From positions 186,001-250,000 of the forward strand of contig NZ_JAERRG010000004.1 in assembly GCF_016741935.1 (NCBI RefSeq): a stretch of DNA of 64,000 nucleotides, given 5' to 3'. Shown here in pieces: positions 27,871 through 37,251 of this stretch. How positions within the stretch are numbered: the first letter of the stretch is position 1; each line of letters starts with the position of its first letter. The notes beneath the pieces are model-generated. The model was not told the origin of the DNA. It worked only from the letters and a program-made list of their open reading frames with translations, and made no database searches. The position numbers and the translations under genes are program-made. The stretch comes from Streptomyces endocoffeicus (GTDB lineage: Bacteria > Actinomycetota > Actinomycetes > Streptomycetales > Streptomycetaceae).

Positions 27871-28646
27871 GGGTAGCCGTAGCCGTACGACGGCGGCGCG
27901 GCGGACGTGGCGCCATAGGCGTCACGGTCGAAGAAGGGGCGGGCGTTGGCCCGCATCCACATGGCGACGGGGTCGTACTCGTCCGAGAGCGCGACCGTGG
28001 AGACCGGCAGCCCGTCCGGCACGGCGGTGATCGACTGCTCCATCATCACCCGCACCGACTGCACCGACGCCGCGCCGGTGTCGTACAGATCCAGGCCGAT
28101 CGCCAGGTACGGGGCGCCCAGCGCGGGCTGCACCCAGACGCGCCGCAACGACCGCACCGCGGCGGTGCGATGCGCGTTCTGCCCCAACAGGGCGTAGAAC
28201 TGGGGGATGTCGATGGCGGGCTCGGACAGCCGCAGCGGCCCGGCGGGCAGCCGGTCCAGACCGCCCGCGATCCGGCGCAGATCCGGCCACGGGATGCCCA
28301 CTCCGCCACCGCGGGCGTGGGGGTTGAGCCAGAGGCCGTAGCGGTCGCGGTAGAGCGAGTCGGCGATGAGGCGTCCGTCGACCACCTCATGCGCGCGGTT
28401 CCAGCCACTTGCGGCCAGTTCCTGCGCGGAGGTCACACACGGGGCGTAACCGAGGCCGTCCACGTCCATGTTCCCGTACTGGGCGTCGGGCGAGCCGGGC
28501 GCGCCGTGCCACAGCAGCATCCAGACCTGGCCCTCGCCGATGGCGTGCAGCAGCGCCTCGTAGGCGTCGTACCGGCCGGGAGCGACCTGCTGCAACGCTC
28601 GCTCAACCTGGCCGGCCGCCGCCCCCCAATCCGCGCCCGCGCTCAC
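27849..28646 (-). CDS. SseB-family protein
   Basis: 265 residues, with a region of about residues 20-110 (ALLHAIGEGQVWMLLWHGAPGSPDAQYGNMDV) and a C-terminal SseB_C-like half (YLAIGLDLYDTG, VMMEQSITAVPDGLPVSTVAL) ending in Tyr/Gly/Pro-rich residues. Homologues next to SseB are usual in Streptomyces. The name comes from enhanced serine sensitivity in E. coli and the molecular role is unknown. GTG start at 28646 with an AAGGGG site. Its stop codon is the first unit of a 22-bp tandem array. Confidence 0.8.
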   Translation of the reverse strand: MSAGADWGAAAGQVERALQQVAPGRYDAYEALLHAIGEGQVWMLLWHGAPGSPDAQYGNMDVDGLGYAPCVTSAQELAASGWNRAHEVVDGRLIADSLYRDRYGLWLNPHARGGGVGIPWPDLRRIAGGLDRLPAGPLRLSEPAIDIPQFYALLGQNAHRTAAVRSLRRVWVQPALGAPYLAIGLDLYDTGAASVQSVRVMMEQSITAVPDGLPVSTVALSDEYDPVAMWMRANARPFFDRDAYGATSAAPPSYGYGYPPPRPAY

Positions 28647-28757
28647 CTGGGTCCGCCCCTTCTCATCGCCTTGCCCACACCTCACCGGGGAGCGTGCTCG
28701 CACCCCTCCTGGTCATCAAACCAGCTTACGGGCCGCGGCAGCGGACCCAGGGGTGAG

Positions 28758-29579
28758 TCAGAGGTCACGGTCGTAGAACGGCCGCACCCGTCCCAGCATC
28801 CAGTCGGCCACCGGATCGCCCTGCGCCACGTCCAGCAGCACCAGTTGAACCTTCCACGGCACCGGCACCGACCCGAGGGCGCGGCCCAGCGCCTCCACCG
28901 CGCGCGCCTGCCCCTCGGGGCCGGGCTCGTCGAGCTGCACACCGACGAAGAGCGCCGGCTCGTCGCCCTCGACGCTGGCCAGGGCGCGCCGGGCGGTCCG
29001 CACCCCGCTGCCCTTGCCGAACTCGATCCCGGCGGCGGCCAGGAAGTCCACCGGCTCGTCCTGCCAGTCCGGTTCGAAGAGCCGCACCCGGCCGCCGTTG
29101 GCCGGGCCGTCGAGCTCGGTACGCCCGGCGCGGCACAACTCCCGGACGGCGGGCGGAGGCAGCGGTACGACCACCGCGCCACCGGGGTTCACCGCGATGC
29201 CGAGCTGAGGCGGCAGCCCCCGGGCGAACTCCACGGCCGGGGCGACGGTGAAGGACATATGGGAGCCGACGAGCAGCAGGAACTGCTGCTCGGAGCTGAA
29301 CACCGGGACATACGCGCCGCCGTCGATCTCCATCGTGGGCAGATCGAGGCTCGGGCTGCCGGGGCCCCCGCCGTTGGGCAGCGGAATCCATAGGTGGCTG
29401 CGGGAGAGCGTCTCGACGATGCGCGCTCCGGCGCCCGGGACGTCGACGGAGGCGGCCATCACCTCTTCGAGCTCATTGCCGGGAAACGCCGGATGCGCGG
29501 CATACCCGCCGTCCGGGAACCCTCCGTCCGGGAACCCTCCGTGCGCCGGGGCCACTCCGTACTGCTCCGGGAAGCTCAT
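28758..29579 (-). CDS. Enhanced serine sensitivity protein SseB-like
   Basis: 273 residues. After a Gly/Pro/Phe-rich start that contains a short repeat (GGFPDGGFPDGG) come an SseB N-domain (residues about 35-150, HLWIPLPN ... MEIDGGAYVPVFSSEQQFLLL) and an SseB_C domain (VRTARRALASVEGDEPALFVGVQLDEPG ... WMLGRVRPFYDRDL). Both this and the downstream SseB-family gene end in a similar FxDRD motif, showing they are paralogues. ATG start at 29579. A link to serine metabolism is only by name, although glycine/serine genes lie 1.5 kb away. Confidence 0.85.
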   Translation of the reverse strand: MSFPEQYGVAPAHGGFPDGGFPDGGYAAHPAFPGNELEEVMAASVDVPGAGARIVETLSRSHLWIPLPNGGGPGSPSLDLPTMEIDGGAYVPVFSSEQQFLLLVGSHMSFTVAPAVEFARGLPPQLGIAVNPGGAVVVPLPPPAVRELCRAGRTELDGPANGGRVRLFEPDWQDEPVDFLAAAGIEFGKGSGVRTARRALASVEGDEPALFVGVQLDEPGPEGQARAVEALGRALGSVPVPWKVQLVLLDVAQGDPVADWMLGRVRPFYDRDL

Positions 29580-29780
29580 CTTCGTCCAACCGCCATCTCG
29601 TCCGACCTGCCCAAAGCACCCTAACCGCTGGGCGGCCCGGGACCGGAGGGGGCGGCGGCGATCTCCACAGCACTTCCCCACCTCGCCCGGACGCGCCCTC
29701 GTCACGCCGTGTGATGTCGATGGTCGATTTCCGGCCACTCGCCGGCCACTCGAGGGAGGGGCGTGATCACTCGAACGAGA

Positions 29781-30479
29781 TCACTCGAAGGAGATGCAGC
29801 GCAGCGCGCTCGCGGTCGGCCGGTCCAGCAGCACCGCCGACGCGCACCCCCGCGGCGGCCGCCCCTCCTCCATCCCGGTGATCAGCCGCCGCATCGCGCG
29901 CAGATGCCGCCCGAAGGCGTAGGCGGAGACCCCGCGGCCGCGGGCGGACTGGCCCTCCAGCGCCTCCGTGGCGCCCACGTCCAGCAGCACCATGTGGAGG
30001 CTGCGGCCCCGGCGCCGCACGTCCCGGGCCAGCCAGCGGCGGACCCACGGCAGCGCGCCGCAGTCGTGCACCACGACACTCACGCCCGAGCGCAGCGCCC
30101 GGCGCAGCCCGGCGTAGTGGGCGTACCGGACCAGCGGGCGGTAGAGCGCGTACGGCAGCCAGCCGGGCAGCCGGCGCTCCCACATCTCACGGGTGTTCTG
30201 CGAGTCCACCCTGATCACGACCGCGCCCGTCTCGTCCAGGAGCGGCACCGTCCGATTGATCAGCGTGCTCTTGCCGCTGCCCGGCAGCCCGGATGCGACC
30301 AGCACATCCCCTGCCGGAAAGCGCAGCTCACGCGGGTCCGCGCCGCCACCCTCCACCCCGGCGCGCAAATCGTGCACCGCGCTTCTTCGACCGGGGCGGG
30401 CCGTCGACCCGGAGGGGGTGCGCCCACGCCGCGCCGGCAGGAGCCTCTGTGTTGTCGCGTACGTTCCCTGCCCATGCAC
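29781..30479 (-). CDS. P-loop AAA-type ATPase/kinase
   Basis: 232 residues with Walker A VASGLPGSGKSTLINR near residues 60-75 and a zeta-toxin/polynucleotide-kinase-like arrangement: IRVDSQNTREMWERRLPGW, the strand VSVVVHDCGALPWVRRWLA and LHMVLLDVGATEALEGQSARGRGV, the last resembling a lid with arginines. It is probably a small-molecule or nucleotide kinase; substrate unknown. GTG start at 30479 with GGGAGG upstream. Divergent from the glycine riboswitch. Confidence 0.8.
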   Translation of the reverse strand: MHGQGTYATTQRLLPARRGRTPSGSTARPGRRSAVHDLRAGVEGGGADPRELRFPAGDVLVASGLPGSGKSTLINRTVPLLDETGAVVIRVDSQNTREMWERRLPGWLPYALYRPLVRYAHYAGLRRALRSGVSVVVHDCGALPWVRRWLARDVRRRGRSLHMVLLDVGATEALEGQSARGRGVSAYAFGRHLRAMRRLITGMEEGRPPRGCASAVLLDRPTASALRCISFE

Positions 30480-30654
30480 CGTGATCGTCCTCCCAGGTCG
30501 GTCAACGCTGCTCGTACCCGCAGAGTGTCAAGAAAAGGTAATGTCGGGCAAGGCTGCCCCTGACCGGGCGGCCGGAACCCGGTCGGATCGGGGCTTCCCT
30601 TCTCGGCCATACATGCGATGATGTCCGCGCAACTCCATACCGGCCGCTTGAATC
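30480..30654. promoter_or_regulatory. Divergent promoter region of the glycine operon
   Basis: The start of the riboswitch (30655) and the start of the P-loop ATPase (30479) bound a 175-base gap. It contains AT-richer CAAGAAAAGGTAATG (30529-30543) and CATACATGCGATGATG (30608-30623), the likely source of the riboswitch transcript. No operator was recognised. Confidence 0.35.
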
Positions 30655-30870
30655 CGCGCGGGAGAGTCCTTGGCCATCGGCATCCGTGCCGGGTGTCCAG
30701 GGCGCCGAAGGAGCAAGTCCTCCCTTGAATCTCTCAGGCCCCGATACCGCGCGGACGAGGCAGATCTGAAAAGCGGGCCGCGCGGGCGCGGCTCCACCCA
30801 AGGTGCAAGTCGGGCCCCTTACGGGCGTCACGGCGAACCTCTCAGGTTCCGATGACAGATGGGGAGGACG
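30655..30870 (+). ncRNA. Tandem glycine riboswitch upstream of gcvT
   Basis: Two aptamers are recognisable. The first has GGAGAGTCC (30661), CGCCGAAGGAGCAA (30702), ATCTCTCAGGCCCC (30728) and GGACGAGGCAGATCTG (30752). The second has CACCCAAGGTGCAAGTCGG, CGAACCTCTCAGGTTCCGATGACAGA (in part, 30834-30859) and TGGGGAGG. These are the conserved core segments of the gcvT-class glycine riboswitch. It precedes gcvT by 60 bases, so it should switch on glycine cleavage when glycine is abundant. Confidence 0.93.
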
Positions 30871-30929
30871 CACGCGTCCTTGCCGTCCGTCCTCGCCGTG
30901 GCGCGACCCCGACCCCTGGAGCCTGAATC

Positions 30930-32057
30930 GTGACCGACGCCCCGCCCACCCCACGCCGTACCGCGCTGGACGCGCGGCACCGCGCGCTCGGCGCCACCAT
31001 GACCGACTTCGCCGGCTGGGACATGCCGCTGCGCTACGGCAGCGAGCGCGACGAGCACACCGCGGTGCGCACCCGCGCCGGGCTCTTCGACCTCTCCCAC
31101 ATGGGTGAGATCTCTCTCATCGGTCCTCGGGTCGGGGACGCCCTGGACCACGCCCTGGTCGGCCGGCTGTCCGCGCTCGCCGTGGGCCGCGCCCGCTACA
31201 CCATGATCTGCGACGACGAGGGCGGCATCCTGGACGACCTGATCGTCTACCGCCTCGGGGACGAGGAGTTCCTGGTCGTGGCCAACGCCGCCAACGCCCA
31301 GGTGGTGCTGGACGCGCTGACCGAGCGGGCCGGCGGTTTCGAGGCGACCGTAAGGGACGACCGCGACGCCTACGCGCTGCTCGCCGTCCAGGGGCCCGAG
31401 TCCGCGGGGATCCTGAAGCGCCTGACCGACGCCGACCTGGACGGGCTGAAGTACTACGCCGGGCTGCCGGGCACCGTCGCGGGCGTCCCCGCCATGATCG
31501 CCCGCACCGGCTACACGGGCGAGGACGGCTTCGAGCTGTTCCTGGCGCCGGACGACGCCGAGCGGGTCTGGGAGGCGCTGACCGAGGCGGGGGCCCCGGT
31601 GGGCCTGGTGCCCTGCGGTCTTTCCTGCCGGGACACCCTGCGTCTCGAGGCGGGCATGCCGCTGTACGGGAACGAGCTGACCACCGACACCACCCCCTTC
31701 GACGCGGGGCTCGGCCGGGTGGTGAAGTTCGACAAGCCGGGCGGCTTCGTCGGCCGCGAGGCCCTGGAGGCCGCGTCCCGCCAGGCGGACACCGTCACCC
31801 CGCGCACCCTGGTCGGCCTGGTCGCTTCAGGCCGCCGGGTGCCGCGCGCCGGCTACCCCGTGGTGGCCGCCGACGGCTCACCGATCGGCCGGGTCACCTC
31901 GGGCGCGCCCTCCCCGACGCTGGGCAGGCCGATCGCGATGGCGTACGTGGACCCGGAGTACGCGGGGCCCGGCGCCGAGGGGGTCTTCGTGGACATCCGC
32001 GGTACCCGGGAGCCGTACGAGGTCGTGGCGCTCCCCTTCTACAAGCGCGAGCGCTGA
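30930..32057 (+). CDS. gcvT: Glycine cleavage system aminomethyltransferase (T protein)
   Basis: 375 residues. Transfers the methylene unit from the aminomethyl-lipoyl H protein to tetrahydrofolate. Clear GCV_T motifs: FAGWDMPLRYGSERDEHTAVRTRAGLFDLSHMGEI at the start, the folate-binding RTGYTGEDGFEL, and the C-terminal barrel with VGREAL and LPFYKRER. GTG start at 30930. It is directly under the glycine riboswitch and is followed by gcvH, glyA and sdaA. A 16-base stretch spanning its stop is repeated 23 bases downstream. Confidence 0.96.
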   Translation: MTDAPPTPRRTALDARHRALGATMTDFAGWDMPLRYGSERDEHTAVRTRAGLFDLSHMGEISLIGPRVGDALDHALVGRLSALAVGRARYTMICDDEGGILDDLIVYRLGDEEFLVVANAANAQVVLDALTERAGGFEATVRDDRDAYALLAVQGPESAGILKRLTDADLDGLKYYAGLPGTVAGVPAMIARTGYTGEDGFELFLAPDDAERVWEALTEAGAPVGLVPCGLSCRDTLRLEAGMPLYGNELTTDTTPFDAGLGRVVKFDKPGGFVGREALEAASRQADTVTPRTLVGLVASGRRVPRAGYPVVAADGSPIGRVTSGAPSPTLGRPIAMAYVDPEYAGPGAEGVFVDIRGTREPYEVVALPFYKRER

Positions 32058-32213
32058 GCTTCTCCGAGCGCAGGCGCTGAGCTTCTCCGCGCACGTGCGG
32101 GGCCCCGGCCCATCGCGTCCCCCCGGCACCTGGGCGTCGTGTCCCTCGGCGCCGCATCCCACCAGCTAAGACCCGTTTCCCAAGCACTCCCCCGTATCCA
32201 GGAGAATCGGACC

Positions 32214-32594
32214 ATGAGCAACCCCCAGCAGCTGCGGTACAGCAAGGAGCACGAGTGGCTGTCGGCCGCCGGCGAGGACGGCGTGTCGACGATCGGCATC
32301 ACCGAATTCGCGGCCAACGCGCTCGGCGATGTCGTCTATGTCCAGCTCCCGGACGTCGGCTCCACGGTCTCCGCCGGTGACACCTGCGGTGAGCTGGAGT
32401 CCACCAAGTCGGTCAGCGACCTGTACACGCCGGTCTCCGGTGAGGTCACCGAGATCAACGAGGATGTGGTGAACGACCCGGCGCTGGTGAATTCCGCCCC
32501 CTTCGAGGGCGGCTGGCTGTTCAAGGTGAGGGTGACGAGCGCGCCGGAGGACCTGCTCTCCGCCGACGAGTACACCGCCTTCGCCGAAAACTGA
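32214..32594 (+). CDS. gcvH: Glycine cleavage system H protein
   Basis: 126 residues. The lipoyl-carrier domain is complete, with the lipoylated lysine in GELESTKSVSDLYTP and the characteristic RYSKEHEWL and ALGDVVYVQLPDVG segments. Start at ATG 32214 with AGGAGA at good spacing; the open frame upstream is not coding. It lies about 155 bases after gcvT and 26 before glyA. The P protein (gcvP) and lipoamide dehydrogenase must be encoded elsewhere. Confidence 0.96.
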   Translation: MSNPQQLRYSKEHEWLSAAGEDGVSTIGITEFAANALGDVVYVQLPDVGSTVSAGDTCGELESTKSVSDLYTPVSGEVTEINEDVVNDPALVNSAPFEGGWLFKVRVTSAPEDLLSADEYTAFAEN

Positions 32595-32620
32595 CCCTCC
32601 TTATTCGATCGGGACCCTCG

Positions 32621-33886
32621 ATGTCGCTTCTGAACAGCTCCCTGCACGAGCTCGACCCGGACGTCGCCGCTGCTGTCGACGCCGAACTCCACCGCCAGCA
32701 GTCCACCCTGGAGATGATCGCCTCGGAGAACTTCGCTCCGTCGGCGGTCATGGAGGCCCAGGGCTCGGTCCTGACCAACAAGTACGCCGAGGGCTACCCC
32801 GGCCGCCGCTACTACGGCGGCTGTGAGCACGTCGACGTGGTCGAGCAGATCGCCATCGACCGGGTGAAGGAGCTCTTCGGCGCCGAGGCGGCGAACGTCC
32901 AGCCGCACTCGGGCGCCCAGGCCAACGCGGCCGCGATGTTCGCCCTGCTCTCCCCCGGCGACACCATCCTGGGGCTGAACCTGGCGCACGGCGGCCATCT
33001 GACCCACGGCATGAAGATCAACTTCTCCGGCAAGCTCTACAACGTGGTGCCCTACCACGTGGACGCCGAGACCGGTCTGGTCGACATGGACGAGGTCGAG
33101 CGGCTGGCCAAGGAGCACCGCCCCAAGCTGGTGATCGCGGGCTGGTCGGCGTACCCGCGCCAGCTGGACTTCGCCGCCTTCCGCCGGATCGCGGACGAGG
33201 TCGGCGCGTACCTGATGGTCGACATGGCCCACTTCGCGGGCCTGGTGGCGGCCGGGCTGCACCCCTCGCCCGTACCGCACGCCCATGTGGTGACCACCAC
33301 CACCCACAAGACCCTGGGCGGTCCGCGCGGTGGCGTGATCCTCTCCACCGCCGACCTGGCCAAGAAGATCAACTCGGCGGTCTTCCCGGGCCAGCAGGGC
33401 GGTCCGCTGGAGCATGTGGTCGCGGCGAAGGCGGTGTCTTTCAAGGTGGCGGCGAGCGCGGCGTTCAAGGAGCGCCAGGAGCGCACGCTGGAGGGCGCCA
33501 GGATCCTCGCCGAGCGCCTGACCCAGGACGATGTCCGAGAGGTGGGCGTCGCCGTCCTCTCCGGCGGCACCGACGTCCATCTGGTCCTGGTCGATCTGCG
33601 CGACTCCGAGCTGGACGGGCGGCAGGCCGAGGACCGGCTCCACGAGGTCGGCATCACGGTCAACCGCAACGCGATCCCGAACGACCCGCGGCCCCCGATG
33701 GTCACCTCGGGTCTGCGGATCGGCACCCCGGCGCTGGCCACGCGCGGCTTCACCGCGGAGGACTTCCGCGAGGTCGCCGACGTGATCGCGGAGACGCTCA
33801 AGCCGTCGTACGACGCGGAGGCGCTGAAGGCACGGGTCACCGCCCTGGCCGACAAGCACCCGCTGTACTCGCACCTGCCCAAGTAA
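32621..33886 (+). CDS. glyA: Serine hydroxymethyltransferase
   Basis: 421 residues, full length. PLP enzyme that exchanges the C1 unit between serine and glycine on tetrahydrofolate. N-terminal IASENFAPSAVMEAQGSVLTNKYAEGYPGRRYYGG and the PLP lysine in VTTTTHKTLGGPRGG are diagnostic. In this operon it uses the methylene-THF from glycine cleavage plus a second glycine to make serine, which the next gene then deaminates. Confidence 0.97.
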   Translation: MSLLNSSLHELDPDVAAAVDAELHRQQSTLEMIASENFAPSAVMEAQGSVLTNKYAEGYPGRRYYGGCEHVDVVEQIAIDRVKELFGAEAANVQPHSGAQANAAAMFALLSPGDTILGLNLAHGGHLTHGMKINFSGKLYNVVPYHVDAETGLVDMDEVERLAKEHRPKLVIAGWSAYPRQLDFAAFRRIADEVGAYLMVDMAHFAGLVAAGLHPSPVPHAHVVTTTTHKTLGGPRGGVILSTADLAKKINSAVFPGQQGGPLEHVVAAKAVSFKVAASAAFKERQERTLEGARILAERLTQDDVREVGVAVLSGGTDVHLVLVDLRDSELDGRQAEDRLHEVGITVNRNAIPNDPRPPMVTSGLRIGTPALATRGFTAEDFREVADVIAETLKPSYDAEALKARVTALADKHPLYSHLPK

Positions 33887-34056
33887 GCCGGAGCAACCCG
33901 GAGTAACGCGGACCCGGGGGCGCGCCCGCCCTGGCGCGCCCCCGCCACCCACCACCCGCACCAACCCACGCACCACCCGCACCACCCCATGCACGGCCCG
34001 CACGCTTCCCCGGCGGGCACACGCTTCCCCCGGCGTGCCGACGAAGGAGTCCCCCG

Positions 34057-35439
<1,383 letters not shown>

Positions 35440-35454
35440 CGAAGGGGACGGCGA

Positions 35455-37251
35455 GTGGGATCGGCCGATGGTCCGGCGATACGGGTGCCGGTCGGGGAGG
35501 ACTCGGAACGCTGGGCCAGCCGGGCGACGAGCCGACGGGTACTCCTGGTGGTGCACAACGTCACGTCCGCCGGCCGGCTGCTGGACGTGCTGCCGCTGTT
35601 CCACGACGACTTCCGGGTACAACTCCTGGTCACCTCGACCGAGTCATCCGCGTTTCAGGCCGGAATCGGCGAGTTGTTCGCGGAGTTGGGCCTGCCCGTG
35701 CTGCCCTGGGAGCAGGCATTGGCAACACCGGTCGCGCTGGCGATCGCCGCGAGCTTCGGCGGCCAACTCCAGGACATAAAAGGCAAATTGGCCATCTTGT
35801 CGCACGGAGTGGGATACACTAAGAAATTGCGCGATCCGCGATCCGCGATCCGCGATCCGCGAACCACGAACCACGAACCGACATTCGGCCTGTCGCCGGA
35901 GTGGCTGCTGGCGGACGGCAAGCCCCTCGTGGACGGCCTCGTCCTCTCACACCCGGAGCAGCTGGAGCGGTTGCGGCGGGTGTGCCCGGAAGCCGAAGGA
36001 GTATCCGCACTCGCCGGCGACCCCTGCTTCGACCGCATGCTGGCCGGGCGTCCCCACCGGGAGCGGTTCCGCCGCGCCCTGGGCGTGCGCCGGGGCCAGC
36101 GGCTCGTCGTACTGAACTCCACCTGGAATCCCGAGGGTTTCTTCGGAACCGGCGGCGACCAGGACATCCTGCCGAGCCTGCTCCCCCGGCTCGCCTCCGA
36201 GCTGCCGGCTGACGACTACCGGCTGGCGGCCGTACTGCATCCGAACATCTGGTACGGGCACGGCCCGGGGCAGATACGCGTCTGGCTGGACCGGGCCCGC
36301 CGCAGCGGACTGACCTTGATCGACCCCGTGCACGCATGGCGACAGGCCCTGCTGGCGGCGGATGTCGTCCTGGGGGATTTCGGAGCGGTGTCCTACTACG
36401 CCGCGGCGTTGGACATCCCCGTACTGCTCGCGTCCGCCACACAGGACCGGCTGGACCCGGAGGCGCCGCTCGCGACGTTCGTCCGGGAAGCCCCTCGGCT
36501 CGACCCGTACGGACCGCTGCGCGGACAGCTGGAGGACCTGCTGGCGCGGCATCGCCCGGTGGCCGGTGCGGCGGAGTTCACCAGCTCGGCCCCAGGCGCG
36601 TCGGCGGCACTGCTGCGGAGGCTCTTCTACACGCTGATGGATCTGCCGGAGCCCGCGGCTCCCGCCCTGTTGGAGCCGCTGCCGCTGCCGCCGTACGAGC
36701 CCCCACCGCGTACGGCTCCCCTGGATGTCCGGACGCGCGTCCGCGGAGCGGATATCGAGATCGAGCGCTCCACGGGGCACCCGTACGACGCGGTCGGCGA
36801 GAGGCACCTCGCCGTACATGAGGACACCCGGGACCCCAGCAGCCTGGCGCCGGCTGATGTGATCTTCCGTGAGGGGCAGCCGGACGACCCCCGCATGGGC
36901 GACCCGGAGGAGTGGACCGCCGAGGTGCTGCACCGGTATCCGCACTGCTCGCTCGCCGTCTATGTGACCGGCCCGCACAGCTGTGCCGTGCGTGGCCGGG
37001 ATCACGGCGTGCTGCGGCTGTCGGCGGGCCCGGAAGCGGATGCCGATCCGGCGGCCTACGCCTCCGCGCTGTACGCGTGGCTGGCGGGCGGCGGTGCGGT
37101 GGCGCCGGGTGGGACGACGCTCCGGGTGCACGCGGCCGACCGCGTACACCCGGTGACGGTGACTCCCGTTACTCCGCCTGCTCGGCCGCCTCGCAGCGCA
37201 GCCGCAGACGGGCCAGATAGCCCAGGTGCGGAGTCGCCCTTTCCGGCCTGA
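35455..37251 (+). CDS. GT-B-like protein of unknown function (CDP-glycerol glycerophosphotransferase-like fold)
   Basis: 598 residues. Residues about 28-400 look like a GT-B protein: RVLLVVHNVTSAGRLLDVLPLF, LAILSHGVGYTKKL, LVVLNSTWNPEGFFG and AADVVLGDFGAVSYYAAALDIPVLL resemble CDP-glycerol glycerophosphotransferase-type motifs. The C-terminal 200 residues are Pro-rich and unrecognised. The GTG start has GAAGGGG upstream and lies 15 bases after sdaA. A seven-unit heptanucleotide repeat sits in the coding region at 35831-35879. Its 3' end overlaps that of the opposite-strand NB-ARC gene by 83 bases. I do not assign a function. Confidence 0.65.
   Translation: MGSADGPAIRVPVGEDSERWASRATSRRVLLVVHNVTSAGRLLDVLPLFHDDFRVQLLVTSTESSAFQAGIGELFAELGLPVLPWEQALATPVALAIAASFGGQLQDIKGKLAILSHGVGYTKKLRDPRSAIRDPRTTNHEPTFGLSPEWLLADGKPLVDGLVLSHPEQLERLRRVCPEAEGVSALAGDPCFDRMLAGRPHRERFRRALGVRRGQRLVVLNSTWNPEGFFGTGGDQDILPSLLPRLASELPADDYRLAAVLHPNIWYGHGPGQIRVWLDRARRSGLTLIDPVHAWRQALLAADVVLGDFGAVSYYAAALDIPVLLASATQDRLDPEAPLATFVREAPRLDPYGPLRGQLEDLLARHRPVAGAAEFTSSAPGASAALLRRLFYTLMDLPEPAAPALLEPLPLPPYEPPPRTAPLDVRTRVRGADIEIERSTGHPYDAVGERHLAVHEDTRDPSSLAPADVIFREGQPDDPRMGDPEEWTAEVLHRYPHCSLAVYVTGPHSCAVRGRDHGVLRLSAGPEADADPAAYASALYAWLAGGGAVAPGGTTLRVHAADRVHPVTVTPVTPPARPPRSAAADGPDSPGAESPFPA
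35831..35879. repeat. Heptanucleotide repeat, seven units, inside a coding sequence
   Basis: Four copies of GCGATCC followed by GCGAACC and two copies of ACGAACC. The repeat is translated as an Arg/Asp/Pro/Asn/His stretch between YTKKL and FGLSPEWLL, which would otherwise be adjacent in a compact fold. Seven is not a multiple of three, so gain or loss of one unit shifts the frame. Confidence 0.9.
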
